A stretch of DNA of 64,000 nt from an uncultured Eggerthellaceae bacterium. Lineage in GTDB: Bacteria; Actinomycetota; Coriobacteriia; Coriobacteriales; Eggerthellaceae. The DNA lies in the NCBI GenBank assembly GCA_934648845.1, contig CAKUFS010000003.1, positions 1 to 64,000 of the forward strand. The letters run 5' to 3'. The translations under genes and the position numbers were made by a program. Position 1 is the first letter of the stretch, and every line of letters begins with the position of its first letter. The notes below the pieces were generated by a model, which ran no database searches, was not told the origin of the DNA, and saw only the letters and a list, made by a program, of their open reading frames with translations. Below, piece by piece: positions 33,950-42,072 of this stretch.

Positions 33950-34885
33950 CTAGGCGGGTGGAAAGGATTTGTCCAGCTCAGCGGCAAGCTGGGGAAGAAG
34001 TTCTGCCATAGTTTCGTCGATCTTCTTCTTTTTGAGTTGGCACTCCCACACCACGTGAACTTTCCAGCCCATCTGCGTGAGCTGCGCTACGCTTTCTTCG
34101 TCGCGTTGCTGATTCTTCTCGAACTTGATGGTCCAGTATTCGATATTCTTCTTAGGCGCGGCGGGCTTGCAATGCGGGCAGCGATGCCAAAAGCAGCCGT
34201 TGATGAACAGCGCCACTTTCTTGCCAGGCCATGCGATATCGGGCCTACCCGGCACTTTCCATTGCAGGCGGTATCCGGTAAGCCCCGCTTCTTGCAAGCG
34301 TTGGCGCATGAGCAGTTCGGGTTTCGTGTTCGCATGCTTGTTGCCTTGCATGCTCTTGTGCACAGCAGGAGAAACGCGCAGCTCATCAGCGCGTTCGCGC
34401 ACGGCTTTGCTGGCCATCTTTCCGGTTGCCTGCTGGATGTCCAAGCGGTATATCAAAGCGCGTGCTGTGCTTTTCTCGATTTTGCGCTCGAGCTGCTCTT
34501 TGAGTCCTTTTGCATATTTGCGACCCAGTGCGCGGAATGCGTCTAAACGCTCGGATTCGTCTTCTACCAGGTGTAATTCGCCAAAAACAACAACGCTGCG
34601 ATAGCTGGTGGCAAACAGATCGGGTACCACCTCGTCCTGGGCTACTACGCAAAGCGACGCACGCGGGTTGTGGGCTGCGGCATCGACTTTGCGACCCTCC
34701 CGCGCGCAGTGAAAATAAATCGCTTGGGCGGCTTTGTCGAATGCGAAGCTTATGGGCACGGCGTAAGGGAAGTCATCGTCGTCTTGAGGTGCAAGTGCCA
34801 ACGTTGCGTTGCTGGCCGTTTCCAAGATGCGTGCGATTTCCTTTTCGTCGAGTGCCTGCTGGGTGCGTCGCATTTCGTATGTCAT
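33950..34885 (-). CDS. Fusion of a PNPOx-like flavin domain and a Vsr-type endonuclease
   Basis: 311 residues. Residues 8-150 resemble the pyridoxamine 5'-phosphate oxidase/NimA-like split-barrel family (DFPYAVPISFAFD, IYFHCAREGRKVDA, SVVVFGELHLVED). Residues 172-308 are a Vsr mismatch endonuclease: KHANTKPELLMRQRL, VPGRPDIAW (D216), FINGCFWHRCPHC (H234, C236, H238, C239), EYWTIKFEKNQQRD and VVWECQL. Vsr nicks T:G mismatches left by deamination of 5-methylcytosine. No dcm-type methylase is adjacent. The frame runs through the junction without a stop, so the fusion is real unless a sequencing error joined two genes. The partner domain for a Vsr is unusual. Confidence 0.82.
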   Translation of the reverse strand: MTYEMRRTQQALDEKEIARILETASNATLALAPQDDDDFPYAVPISFAFDKAAQAIYFHCAREGRKVDAAAHNPRASLCVVAQDEVVPDLFATSYRSVVVFGELHLVEDESERLDAFRALGRKYAKGLKEQLERKIEKSTARALIYRLDIQQATGKMASKAVRERADELRVSPAVHKSMQGNKHANTKPELLMRQRLQEAGLTGYRLQWKVPGRPDIAWPGKKVALFINGCFWHRCPHCKPAAPKKNIEYWTIKFEKNQQRDEESVAQLTQMGWKVHVVWECQLKKKKIDETMAELLPQLAAELDKSFPPA

Positions 34886-35031
34886 GAGAAGCCTTTCTGT
34901 AGCTTGCGTTGTTCTTCTTGCGGGCGCGCGAATCGCCCTGCCGCTGTGCGCGCCGCTTGCCAGAATCGCCCGAGCTTAACCGCTCTGCCGCTTTTTCGGC
35001 GCTGGCAGGCGCCTGCCTTCTGCGCTTGCCT

Positions 35032-36369
35032 CTAGTCGCATGCTGCTTCCAGCTCTTGCGAGACGTGCGGGGCTGCAACGTGCTGCTTGCAGTTGCGCTT
35101 CATAATGCCGCGGCAGAAAAACGCCAGTGCAATAACGCAAACGCATGCAACCGATCCCAGGTAGAAGCCCGCCGTGGGGCCCATTGCATCGATGATCGCT
35201 CCGCTTGCTGTGGGGCCAATGGCCAGGCCGCACGTTGAGCCTGCGGTGATCCACGTGAGCGATTCCGTTAAGCGATTTGCGGGAACAGCCTGTTCGCAGA
35301 ACGAATTTGCCGTGATGAAAAACGGTGCGTAGAGTGCCGCGCCCAAAACAGAAATAAAGAAGAACATCGGTACCGACGTGATGAATCCCATGCCCATGTA
35401 GCCCGCGCCAACGGCAATAGCTGCAGCAAGGAGCTGCTTGTTCAGCGGCGCCTTCAAAACAAGCATGCCGAACGTCAAGCTCGAGCACATAGAGGCAAAC
35501 GACGAAACAGACACACCGATGCTTGCGACAACAGGTTGGCCAATGGACTGGGCAAATGTGATGGTCGTGGTGTCAAACGCGCCGAAAATAAGTCCCACGA
35601 GCAGCGCCAAGCCGAACAGCACGCGCACAATAGGAAGCTCAACCAGCGCGCTGCGATGCTTCTTCGCGGACGCATTGCCGGTGGCGCCAGCTGCCCCTTC
35701 ATTTGCAACCCCTTCGCCGGCGCCTTCCGCGGCGCGCTTCCAATTGACTTGCGGCTCGGTGTCGCGTGCAAGCACCAGCAGAATGAACGAGCCCACGGTA
35801 AAGCTCAGGCAACCCAGCAGAATGCCTGCCGTGGGGAAGAACGTGTTTGAAAGCGCAATAGCCAGCGCCGGCCCAATCATGAACGAGCAGTCCTCGATAA
35901 CGCCTTCGTAGGAATACACGCTTTTGAGCGACGTGGAGAAGTTTTTGATCCTTCCCGACTCGATAAGGTACGTCCAGCGGGTACGTGCGATTGCCGGCGC
36001 ACTGGGGACAAAGCCCATCAGAAACGCTGCAACATACATAATGCCTGATGGAAGGCCTAACGCGACCGTTGTTAAAAGGAGCAGCGCGCCTGCCATGGCA
36101 ATAATCGACGTGATCAGAATCACGCGATGCTGGCCTTTTTCGTCCATGAATTTACCCGTACGCGGCGCAATGAAAAACGTGGAAATTGCCAGCGTTGACG
36201 AAACCGTTCCTGAAAAGAACGCCGAATGCCCCGAAAGCGTGAGCATCGAGACCACACCCAGCGTGCCCATGTACATGTAAATGCGCATAAGGAAGCAGCC
36301 GATGTCGAACAGGTGGGCTTGCTTAACCGCAAGGATGTTGCCATATACGCTGAAGTCAAAGTTTTTCAT
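35032..36369 (-). CDS. MFS transporter
   Basis: 445 residues with 12 predicted spans and a hydrophilic Ala/Gly-rich loop in the middle (about residues 210-240). The loop APRTGKFMDEKGQHRVI after helix 2 is an MFS motif A variant. No subfamily is clear enough to name a substrate. Minus-strand neighbours on both sides face the same way, but the gaps (about 55 and 146 bp) leave operon structure open. Confidence 0.8.
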   Translation of the reverse strand: MKNFDFSVYGNILAVKQAHLFDIGCFLMRIYMYMGTLGVVSMLTLSGHSAFFSGTVSSTLAISTFFIAPRTGKFMDEKGQHRVILITSIIAMAGALLLLTTVALGLPSGIMYVAAFLMGFVPSAPAIARTRWTYLIESGRIKNFSTSLKSVYSYEGVIEDCSFMIGPALAIALSNTFFPTAGILLGCLSFTVGSFILLVLARDTEPQVNWKRAAEGAGEGVANEGAAGATGNASAKKHRSALVELPIVRVLFGLALLVGLIFGAFDTTTITFAQSIGQPVVASIGVSVSSFASMCSSLTFGMLVLKAPLNKQLLAAAIAVGAGYMGMGFITSVPMFFFISVLGAALYAPFFITANSFCEQAVPANRLTESLTWITAGSTCGLAIGPTASGAIIDAMGPTAGFYLGSVACVCVIALAFFCRGIMKRNCKQHVAAPHVSQELEAACD

Positions 36370-36423
36370 GGTTACGTTATTTCTAGGTCGGTGGAGTGCG
36401 TCGGGTGGAGTGCGCGCGTGCGC

Positions 36424-36726
36424 TTACTTGTCTCGTTCGGGCTTGGATGTGAGATGCCAGCCCTTGCAGTACTCGCATTTATAGCAGTGAAGCCCGCGCG
36501 TGCCGTAATCCTCGCAAGCAGAAATTGCCGCCTCGGCCTCTGCGCGGCTTACGTAGCGATTCTTGCGCTCGCACGCTTTGTAGCGCAGTGCTGCTTCGCG
36601 CTCAAGATTTCCCTGTTCACGGCGGCGTTCTTCGGCAGCGAATAAGTCGCCGAAATCAGATGCACCCAGCTGCGCCTCGAAAAGCGCTTTCTGCTTCGCT
36701 TGTGCCGATTTCTTGTGACTTGCCAT
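36424..36726 (-). CDS. Small basic protein with a CxxC-type cluster
   Basis: 100 residues from the ATG at 36726 (MASHKKSAQ). It is mostly charged helix, then RYKACERKNRYVSRAEAEAA, and ends with HCYKCEYCKGWHLTS, a probable zinc-binding group (C, C, C, H). An upstream frame extension has no ribosome binding site and overlaps the DUF1846 gene, so I reject it. I cannot name a function; nucleic-acid binding is possible. It follows the DUF1846 gene by about 45 nt. Confidence 0.7.
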   Translation of the reverse strand: MASHKKSAQAKQKALFEAQLGASDFGDLFAAEERRREQGNLEREAALRYKACERKNRYVSRAEAEAAISACEDYGTRGLHCYKCEYCKGWHLTSKPERDK

Positions 36727-36770
36727 TGCTTTGCCTCGCTTCTTCGCTGCGCCCGTGTTTCCCGCGGGAA

Positions 36771-38252
36771 CTACTGGTGGAAGAAGCTGTGCTTCTCGTA
36801 TTTCGGCTCGCAGCACAAGTTGATGCCGAGCTTCTTGTACAGCTTCTCGTCGTTGCTGGCGGGAATCACGCTGAAGAACGCGTCGCAACCGTTCAGCTCG
36901 GACAGCTTCTCAATGGCTTTTGCGGCGCGCTCGTTGGTTGCCGAGCTAATGGAGAGCGCGATGAGCGTTTCATCGGAATGCAGACGCGGGTTTTTCGAGC
37001 CGAGTTTTTGCAGCTTTAGGGCGCAAATGGGCTCGAGCGCCTGGTCGGTCAAAATGTAGTCCTCATCGGGAATGCCTGCCAGCTCTTTGAGTGCGTTCAT
37101 TAGGGCGGACGATGCGCAGCCCATCAAATCCGACGTTTTCCCCGTCACAATGCGTCCGTCGGGCAGCGTAATAGCCGCCGCAGGTTTGCCCGTGGCCTCT
37201 TCTTTGACCAGCGCCGCCATGCGTCCGCGCGAAAGATCAGGCGTTACGCCAGCCGATGCCATAATGTTTTCCAGGCGTTCAACAACCTCAGTGGAGCCGC
37301 CCGTTTTTTTTGCCTCCACGGCGGCAGCAAAGAAGCGACGGAAGATTTCCATGCGGCTTGCTTCACGGCACGCCTCGTCGTCGCAAATGGCAAAACCCAC
37401 CATGTTCACGCCCATGTCCGTGGGGCTCTTGTACGGGCATTCCTTCACAATGTGGTTCATCATTTCGCGCAAAACGGGGAAAATCTCAATGTCGCGGTTG
37501 TAGTTGACGGTGGTCTTCCCGTATGCTTCCAAGTGGAAGTGGTCGATCATGTTCTTGTCGTCCAGGTCGGCCGTGGCTGCCTCGTACGCAATATTCACGG
37601 GGTGGGAAAGCGGCAAGTTCCACACGGGGAATGTTTCCCATTTCGCGTAGCCGGCAACGTTTCCACGCTTGTGCTCGTGGTAGAGCTGGGACAAGCACGT
37701 TGCCATTTTGCCTGATCCAGGGCCCGGAGCAGTTACCACAACCAGCGGACGGCTTGTTTCGATGAAGTCGTTTTTGCCATAGCCTTCATCGCTTACAATG
37801 CGAGCCATGTCGTTGGGATAGCCTTCAATGAAGTAGTGACGATAGCTGCGCACACCCAGCGCACTCAGACGGCGGCGGAAGGCATCGGCCTTTGGCTGAC
37901 CTGCGTATTGCGTGATAACCACGCTGCCCACGAACAAGTCAAGGCTTTCGAATTCGTCCATCAGCCGCAAGACGTCTTCGTCGTAGGTAATGCCGTAATC
38001 ACCGCGCACCTTGCTCTTCTCAATGGCGTCGGCGGACACCACGATAACGATCTCGGCCTCGTCTTTCAGGCTTTGCAGCATGCGCACTTTCACGTCGGGT
38101 TCGAAACCAGGGAGCACGCGGGATGCGTGGTAATCATCGCGCAGCTTGCCGCCAAATTCCAGATACAGCTTGCCGCCGAACTGGTTGATGCGCTTACGGA
38201 TGTTCTCCGACTGCAACTCGATGTATTTCTGGTTGTCGAACCCGATTTTCAT
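36771..38252 (-). CDS. DUF1846 family protein
   Basis: 493 residues matching the DUF1846 family throughout (MKIGFDNQKYIELQSENI at the start, GGKLYLEFGGKLRDDYHASR, VVVTAPGPGSGKMATCLSQ, then GVNMVGFAICDD). The GPGSGKMAT segment looks like a nucleotide-binding loop. Structures exist for the family but no accepted activity is known to me; it is common in anaerobic Firmicutes and Coriobacteriia. It is 39 nt behind alaS on the same strand, which suggests co-transcription. Confidence 0.9.
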   Translation of the reverse strand: MKIGFDNQKYIELQSENIRKRINQFGGKLYLEFGGKLRDDYHASRVLPGFEPDVKVRMLQSLKDEAEIVIVVSADAIEKSKVRGDYGITYDEDVLRLMDEFESLDLFVGSVVITQYAGQPKADAFRRRLSALGVRSYRHYFIEGYPNDMARIVSDEGYGKNDFIETSRPLVVVTAPGPGSGKMATCLSQLYHEHKRGNVAGYAKWETFPVWNLPLSHPVNIAYEAATADLDDKNMIDHFHLEAYGKTTVNYNRDIEIFPVLREMMNHIVKECPYKSPTDMGVNMVGFAICDDEACREASRMEIFRRFFAAAVEAKKTGGSTEVVERLENIMASAGVTPDLSRGRMAALVKEEATGKPAAAITLPDGRIVTGKTSDLMGCASSALMNALKELAGIPDEDYILTDQALEPICALKLQKLGSKNPRLHSDETLIALSISSATNERAAKAIEKLSELNGCDAFFSVIPASNDEKLYKKLGINLCCEPKYEKHSFFHQ

Positions 38253-38291
38253 GCAAAAACTCCTATCTGAGCGCCAGTGGTGCCTGGCAAC

Positions 38292-40094
38292 TTACCGTAA
38301 AGCTGCGTCGCCGATAACGGCAACAATGCGGCGCACGCCCGCCGAAGAGCTCTTTTCCTTCTGGATCTTGAACGCCTTGAGCTCGGCGGTGTTTGCGGCA
38401 TGGGGGCCACCACACAGCTCGGTGTCGTAGTCGCCCATGATGTAAACCCTTACGCGATCGCCGTACTTGTCGTCGAAGATGCCCACGGCGCCCATGGCGC
38501 GCGCTTCCTCAATGGGCATTTCGCGGCATTCAACTTCCACGCCTTCTTGAATGGCCTTGTTCACGATTGCCTCAACTTCGGCGATTTCCTCGGGCGTCAT
38601 TTTGCGCTCAAAGTTGAAATCGAAGCGCAAGCGCTCGGCGGTAATGTTGGAGCCGCGCTGGAACACGCTGTCGCCCAGCACCTTGCGCAGTGCGCCGTGC
38701 AGCAAGTGCGTTGCGGTGTGCAGGCGTGTTGTTTGCTCGGAGTTGTCGGCCAGGCCGCCCTTGAAGCGCTGCTCAGCGCCCGCGCGGGACTTTTCCTGGT
38801 GCTCGGCGAAGAACTTCTTGTAGCCTTCGGTGTCAACCGTAAGACCGCGCTCGGAAGCAAGTTCGCAGGTCAGCTCCAAGGGGAAGCCATACGTGTCGTA
38901 CAGATGGAACGCTTTTTCGCCATCGATCTGGCCACCTTCGGGAATGCCGTCCATAATCTTGTTTGCAAGCTTTGTGCCCTTATCAATGGTCTTGGAGAAT
39001 GTGTCGATTTCCTTTGCCAGCTGGTCGATGATGACCTGATGATGCTCGACAAGCTCAGGGTATTCGTCCTGATAATCGGCAACCAGGATCTCGGCGTACT
39101 GCAAAAGCTCGCTGAAGTCGATGCCCAGCTTCATGCAGTGGCGCATGGTGCGGCGAATCAAGCGGCGCAGCACGTAGCCCTGGTCAACGTTGGACGGCAC
39201 CACGCCGCGCTCGTCGCCCAGCAGGAACGTGGTGGAGCGCATGTGGTCGCAGATAATGCGGATAGCGCGACGCGACTCTTCGTCGGCCGTGTCGTAATTG
39301 ATGCCGGTGGTCTGCTCAATGCGATTGATAATAGGCTTGAACAGCTCGGTGTCGTAAACAGAATCCACGCCGTTGAGCAGGCACAATACGCGCTCCAGGC
39401 CCAGGCCGGTATCAACGTTATGGCGACCCAGCGGACGATACGTTCCGTCTTCTTCCTTGTAAAACTCCATGAACACGTTGTTCCAGATTTCCACGTACTT
39501 GCCGCAGCCGCAGGAAGGCTGGCAGTCGGGGCCGCAGGGCTCTTTGCCCGTGTCGAAGAAGATTTCGGTGTCGGGGCCGCACGGGCCGGTCACGCCCGCG
39601 GGACCCCACCAGTTCTCCTTGCGGGGGTAGAAGTAGATGCGCTCGTCGGGATAGCCCAGGCTGCGCCACGTATCAGCGGAAACATTGTCGCGCGGAATGC
39701 CTTCCTCACCTTCAAACACAGTCACGGAAATGCGCTCTTGCGGAATCTCCAGCACCTTGGTCAAGAATTCGTGGCTTAAGGGAATGGATGTCTCTTTGAA
39801 GTAATCGTTGAGCGACCAGTTACCCATCATCTGGAAGAACGTCAGATGGCTGGCATCGCCCACTTCGTCAATGTCGCCGGTGCGCAGGCACTTCTGGCAG
39901 TCAACCAGGCGATGTCCCGCCGGATGGCTTTCGCCCATCAGGTAGGGCACCAGCGGATGCATGCCTGCGGTGGTGAACAGTACGGTGGGGTCGTTTTCGG
40001 GAATGAGTGAAGCGCCCTTGATCAGGGTGTGGCCGTGCTCAACGAAGAAGTCAATATAAGCTTTCTTCAGTTCCTTAGCGGTTAGTTTCTTCAT
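38292..40094 (-). CDS. alaS: Alanine-tRNA ligase, short form without the C-terminal domain
   Basis: 600 residues where the usual bacterial AlaRS has about 870. The class II catalytic core is complete ([37 protein letters not shown]). The editing domain has both zinc sets: HTATH (H459, H463) and CGGPH (C561, H565). The coiled-coil and C-Ala domains that normally follow are absent. An extra Cys-rich insert ([19 protein letters not shown]) lies in the core. It should charge tRNA-Ala and may be monomeric. Whether a full-length alaS exists elsewhere cannot be seen here. Confidence 0.9.
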   Translation of the reverse strand: MKKLTAKELKKAYIDFFVEHGHTLIKGASLIPENDPTVLFTTAGMHPLVPYLMGESHPAGHRLVDCQKCLRTGDIDEVGDASHLTFFQMMGNWSLNDYFKETSIPLSHEFLTKVLEIPQERISVTVFEGEEGIPRDNVSADTWRSLGYPDERIYFYPRKENWWGPAGVTGPCGPDTEIFFDTGKEPCGPDCQPSCGCGKYVEIWNNVFMEFYKEEDGTYRPLGRHNVDTGLGLERVLCLLNGVDSVYDTELFKPIINRIEQTTGINYDTADEESRRAIRIICDHMRSTTFLLGDERGVVPSNVDQGYVLRRLIRRTMRHCMKLGIDFSELLQYAEILVADYQDEYPELVEHHQVIIDQLAKEIDTFSKTIDKGTKLANKIMDGIPEGGQIDGEKAFHLYDTYGFPLELTCELASERGLTVDTEGYKKFFAEHQEKSRAGAEQRFKGGLADNSEQTTRLHTATHLLHGALRKVLGDSVFQRGSNITAERLRFDFNFERKMTPEEIAEVEAIVNKAIQEGVEVECREMPIEEARAMGAVGIFDDKYGDRVRVYIMGDYDTELCGGPHAANTAELKAFKIQKEKSSSAGVRRIVAVIGDAALR

Positions 40095-40145
40095 TGCTGT
40101 TTTTCTCCTTGTATATATAAGTCAAAGACGACTCTATTACCTGCC

Positions 40146-40248
40146 CAAGACGTTCTGGATTGGTATTTCGCCCTTCTGCATTTTCTCGGGGCACCTTAAG
40201 GCCTCCTTGAAAATGCGGCGGGCGAACTGCCTGGTCCAGAACGCCTTG
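40146..40248. repeat. 103-bp imperfect palindrome upstream of alaS
   Basis: Symmetric about CTTAAG near 40197: CAAGACGTTCTGGA... on the left mirrors ...TCCAGAACGCCTTG on the right, with about three quarters of bases paired. It lies in the gap between the acyl-CoA ligase and alaS (both minus strand), before the alaS ribosome binding site (AAGGAG). It could fold into a long hairpin in the message. Confidence 0.75.
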
Positions 40249-40289
40249 AGGCGTTCGCCCCCGAAAAGCGAAGCGATCGCCCAAAAGCG

Positions 40290-41927
40290 TTATGCGTTGT
40301 TCTGCTGATCAACAAGGTTCGAAGCGCCATATCGTTCGCGCAGTTGGGGCTTTTCGATCTTGCCGGTAGCGTTGCGTGGAACGTCCGCGAAGATAATACG
40401 CCTCGGTCGCTTATAACGGGGAAGTTTCATGCAGAACTCATTAATGGCTTCCTCGGTAAGACCTTCGAACTCGGGTTTGAGCTCAATAATGGCGGCGCAA
40501 ATCTCGCCTAAACGTGCATTGGGCAAGCCGATAACGGCAACGTCCTTGATGGCGGGGTGGCCGCTCAAGAAGTCCTCGATCTGCACGGGGTAAATGTTCT
40601 CGCCGCCAGAGATGATAACGTCCTTCTTGCGGTCAACCAGCCAAATGAAGCCGTCTTCGTCCGTGCGCGCCATGTCGCCCGTAAGCAGCCAGCCGTCCTT
40701 GAGCACTTCGGCGGTGGCTTCGGGATTGTTGTAATAGCAGGTCATAACGCCGGGGCCCTTCACCCACAGCTCGCCGACTTCGCCGTTTTTCACATCGTGG
40801 CCATCTTCGCCCACAATGCGCGTCTGCCAACGATAACCCGGAATGCCAATGGCGCCCACGTGGTCCACGTTGCCAATGCCCAGGTGCACACATCCCGGGC
40901 CGGTGGATTCGGACAGACCGTAGTTCGTGTCGTAATCGTGGTGGGGGAAAATCTGCAGCCAGCGCTCAATCAAGCTCTTCGGAACGGGCTGCGCACCCAC
41001 GTGCATCAGACGCCACTGGTCAAGCTTGTAATCGTCCAGGTTCACTTCGCCCGTTTCAATGGCATGCAGAATATCTTGCACCCACGGCACCAGCAGCCAC
41101 ACGGTGGTGCATTGCTCGGAGCTTACGGCGCTCAAAATGTCGGCGGGCTTCACGCCGCGCAAAATCACGGCCTTCGAGCCGGCAATCAAGTTGCCCATCC
41201 AGTGGAACTTCGCACCGGTATGATACAGCGGCGGAATGCACAGGAACACGTCATCGTGCTGCACGTTGTGGTGGATTTGCTCCATTTCCGCAGCTTGTGC
41301 CAGACTTTCGTGGTTATGCAGGATTGCCTTGGGGAAGCCCGTGGTACCGCTGCTGAAATAGATGGCGGCGTCATCGCTTTCCTTCAGGGGGATCATGGGG
41401 TCCTTACTGGAGCAGTTCGCCGTGAGCTCGCTGTAGCTTTCCGCGAACGTGGGGCAGTCGGTTCCCACGAAGAATAGCAGGCGATTGCGCTGAATGGTGT
41501 CCACAATCTCTTCAATGCGGCCCACGAATTCGGGACCGAATACCAACACGTCAACATCGGCCAAATTCAGGCAGTACTCAATTTCGGAGCTGTCATAGCG
41601 GAAGTTCAGCGGTACCGCCAGAGCGCCAGTTTTCAGCACGCCAAAATAGATGGGCAGCCATTCCAGGCAGTTCATCATGAGAATGCCCACTTTGTCGCCC
41701 TTTTTCACGCCACGCGAAAGCAGCAAGTTGGCAAAGCGGTTCGCTTTTTCGTCAAACACATGCCAGGTGATTTCGCGACGATACGGCTGCGCTTCGGTGC
41801 TTTCGATCAGGTCATAATCGCGCCATGTGACGCGACGGTGTTCTTTGATTTCCGGGTTGCGCTCAACCAGCGCTACCTCGTTGCCGTATTCAGCGGCGTT
41901 CCTTCTTAGGAAGTCTGTTACGGGCAT
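40290..41927 (-). CDS. Acyl-CoA ligase, AMP-binding family
   Basis: 545 residues of the class I adenylate-forming superfamily. Motifs: YFSSGTTGFPKAILHNHES (P-loop-like), YGLSESTGPG, LLTGDMARTDEDGFIWLVDR and the catalytic lysine in PRNATGKIEKP near the end. It activates a carboxylic acid to its CoA thioester through an acyl-AMP; the chain length or aromatic nature of the acid cannot be told. ATG 41927 follows AGAGGATTC. Divergent from the membrane protein gene. Confidence 0.88.
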   Translation of the reverse strand: MPVTDFLRRNAAEYGNEVALVERNPEIKEHRRVTWRDYDLIESTEAQPYRREITWHVFDEKANRFANLLLSRGVKKGDKVGILMMNCLEWLPIYFGVLKTGALAVPLNFRYDSSEIEYCLNLADVDVLVFGPEFVGRIEEIVDTIQRNRLLFFVGTDCPTFAESYSELTANCSSKDPMIPLKESDDAAIYFSSGTTGFPKAILHNHESLAQAAEMEQIHHNVQHDDVFLCIPPLYHTGAKFHWMGNLIAGSKAVILRGVKPADILSAVSSEQCTTVWLLVPWVQDILHAIETGEVNLDDYKLDQWRLMHVGAQPVPKSLIERWLQIFPHHDYDTNYGLSESTGPGCVHLGIGNVDHVGAIGIPGYRWQTRIVGEDGHDVKNGEVGELWVKGPGVMTCYYNNPEATAEVLKDGWLLTGDMARTDEDGFIWLVDRKKDVIISGGENIYPVQIEDFLSGHPAIKDVAVIGLPNARLGEICAAIIELKPEFEGLTEEAINEFCMKLPRYKRPRRIIFADVPRNATGKIEKPQLRERYGASNLVDQQNNA

Positions 41928-42018
41928 GAATCCTCTTCTCCGTTTCCTTTTGCCTGTCGTATGCAACTCACCTGCGGTTTTGGTGGGGCATCCGTGTTTT
42001 TTCGCTTACACGAATGCT

Positions 42019-42065
42019 AATTGCGTAATTAAATATAATACCGCAATTGGGCGGCGTGCTATACT
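42019..42065 (+). promoter_or_regulatory. Operator-like dyad and extended -10 promoter, possibly leaderless
   Basis: AATTGCG (42019-42025) and CGCAATT (42042-42048) form an inverted pair around an AT-rich centre. An extended -10 (TGCTATACT, box at 42060-42065) sits 7 nt before the ATG at 42073, so transcription would start at or next to the start codon. No ribosome binding site is present. Confidence 0.5.
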
Positions 42066-42072
42066 GCCGTGC

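Noticed and set aside
33811..34011. Frame after the XRE gene that might be a hipA remnant
   Set aside because: It has no convincing HipA motif, runs through palindrome copy 4 and overlaps the PNPOx-Vsr gene.
38400..39779. A 459-codon open frame on the plus strand opposite alaS
   Set aside because: It is the complement of a clearly coding gene with strong codon bias; the predicted product is low-complexity and matches nothing.
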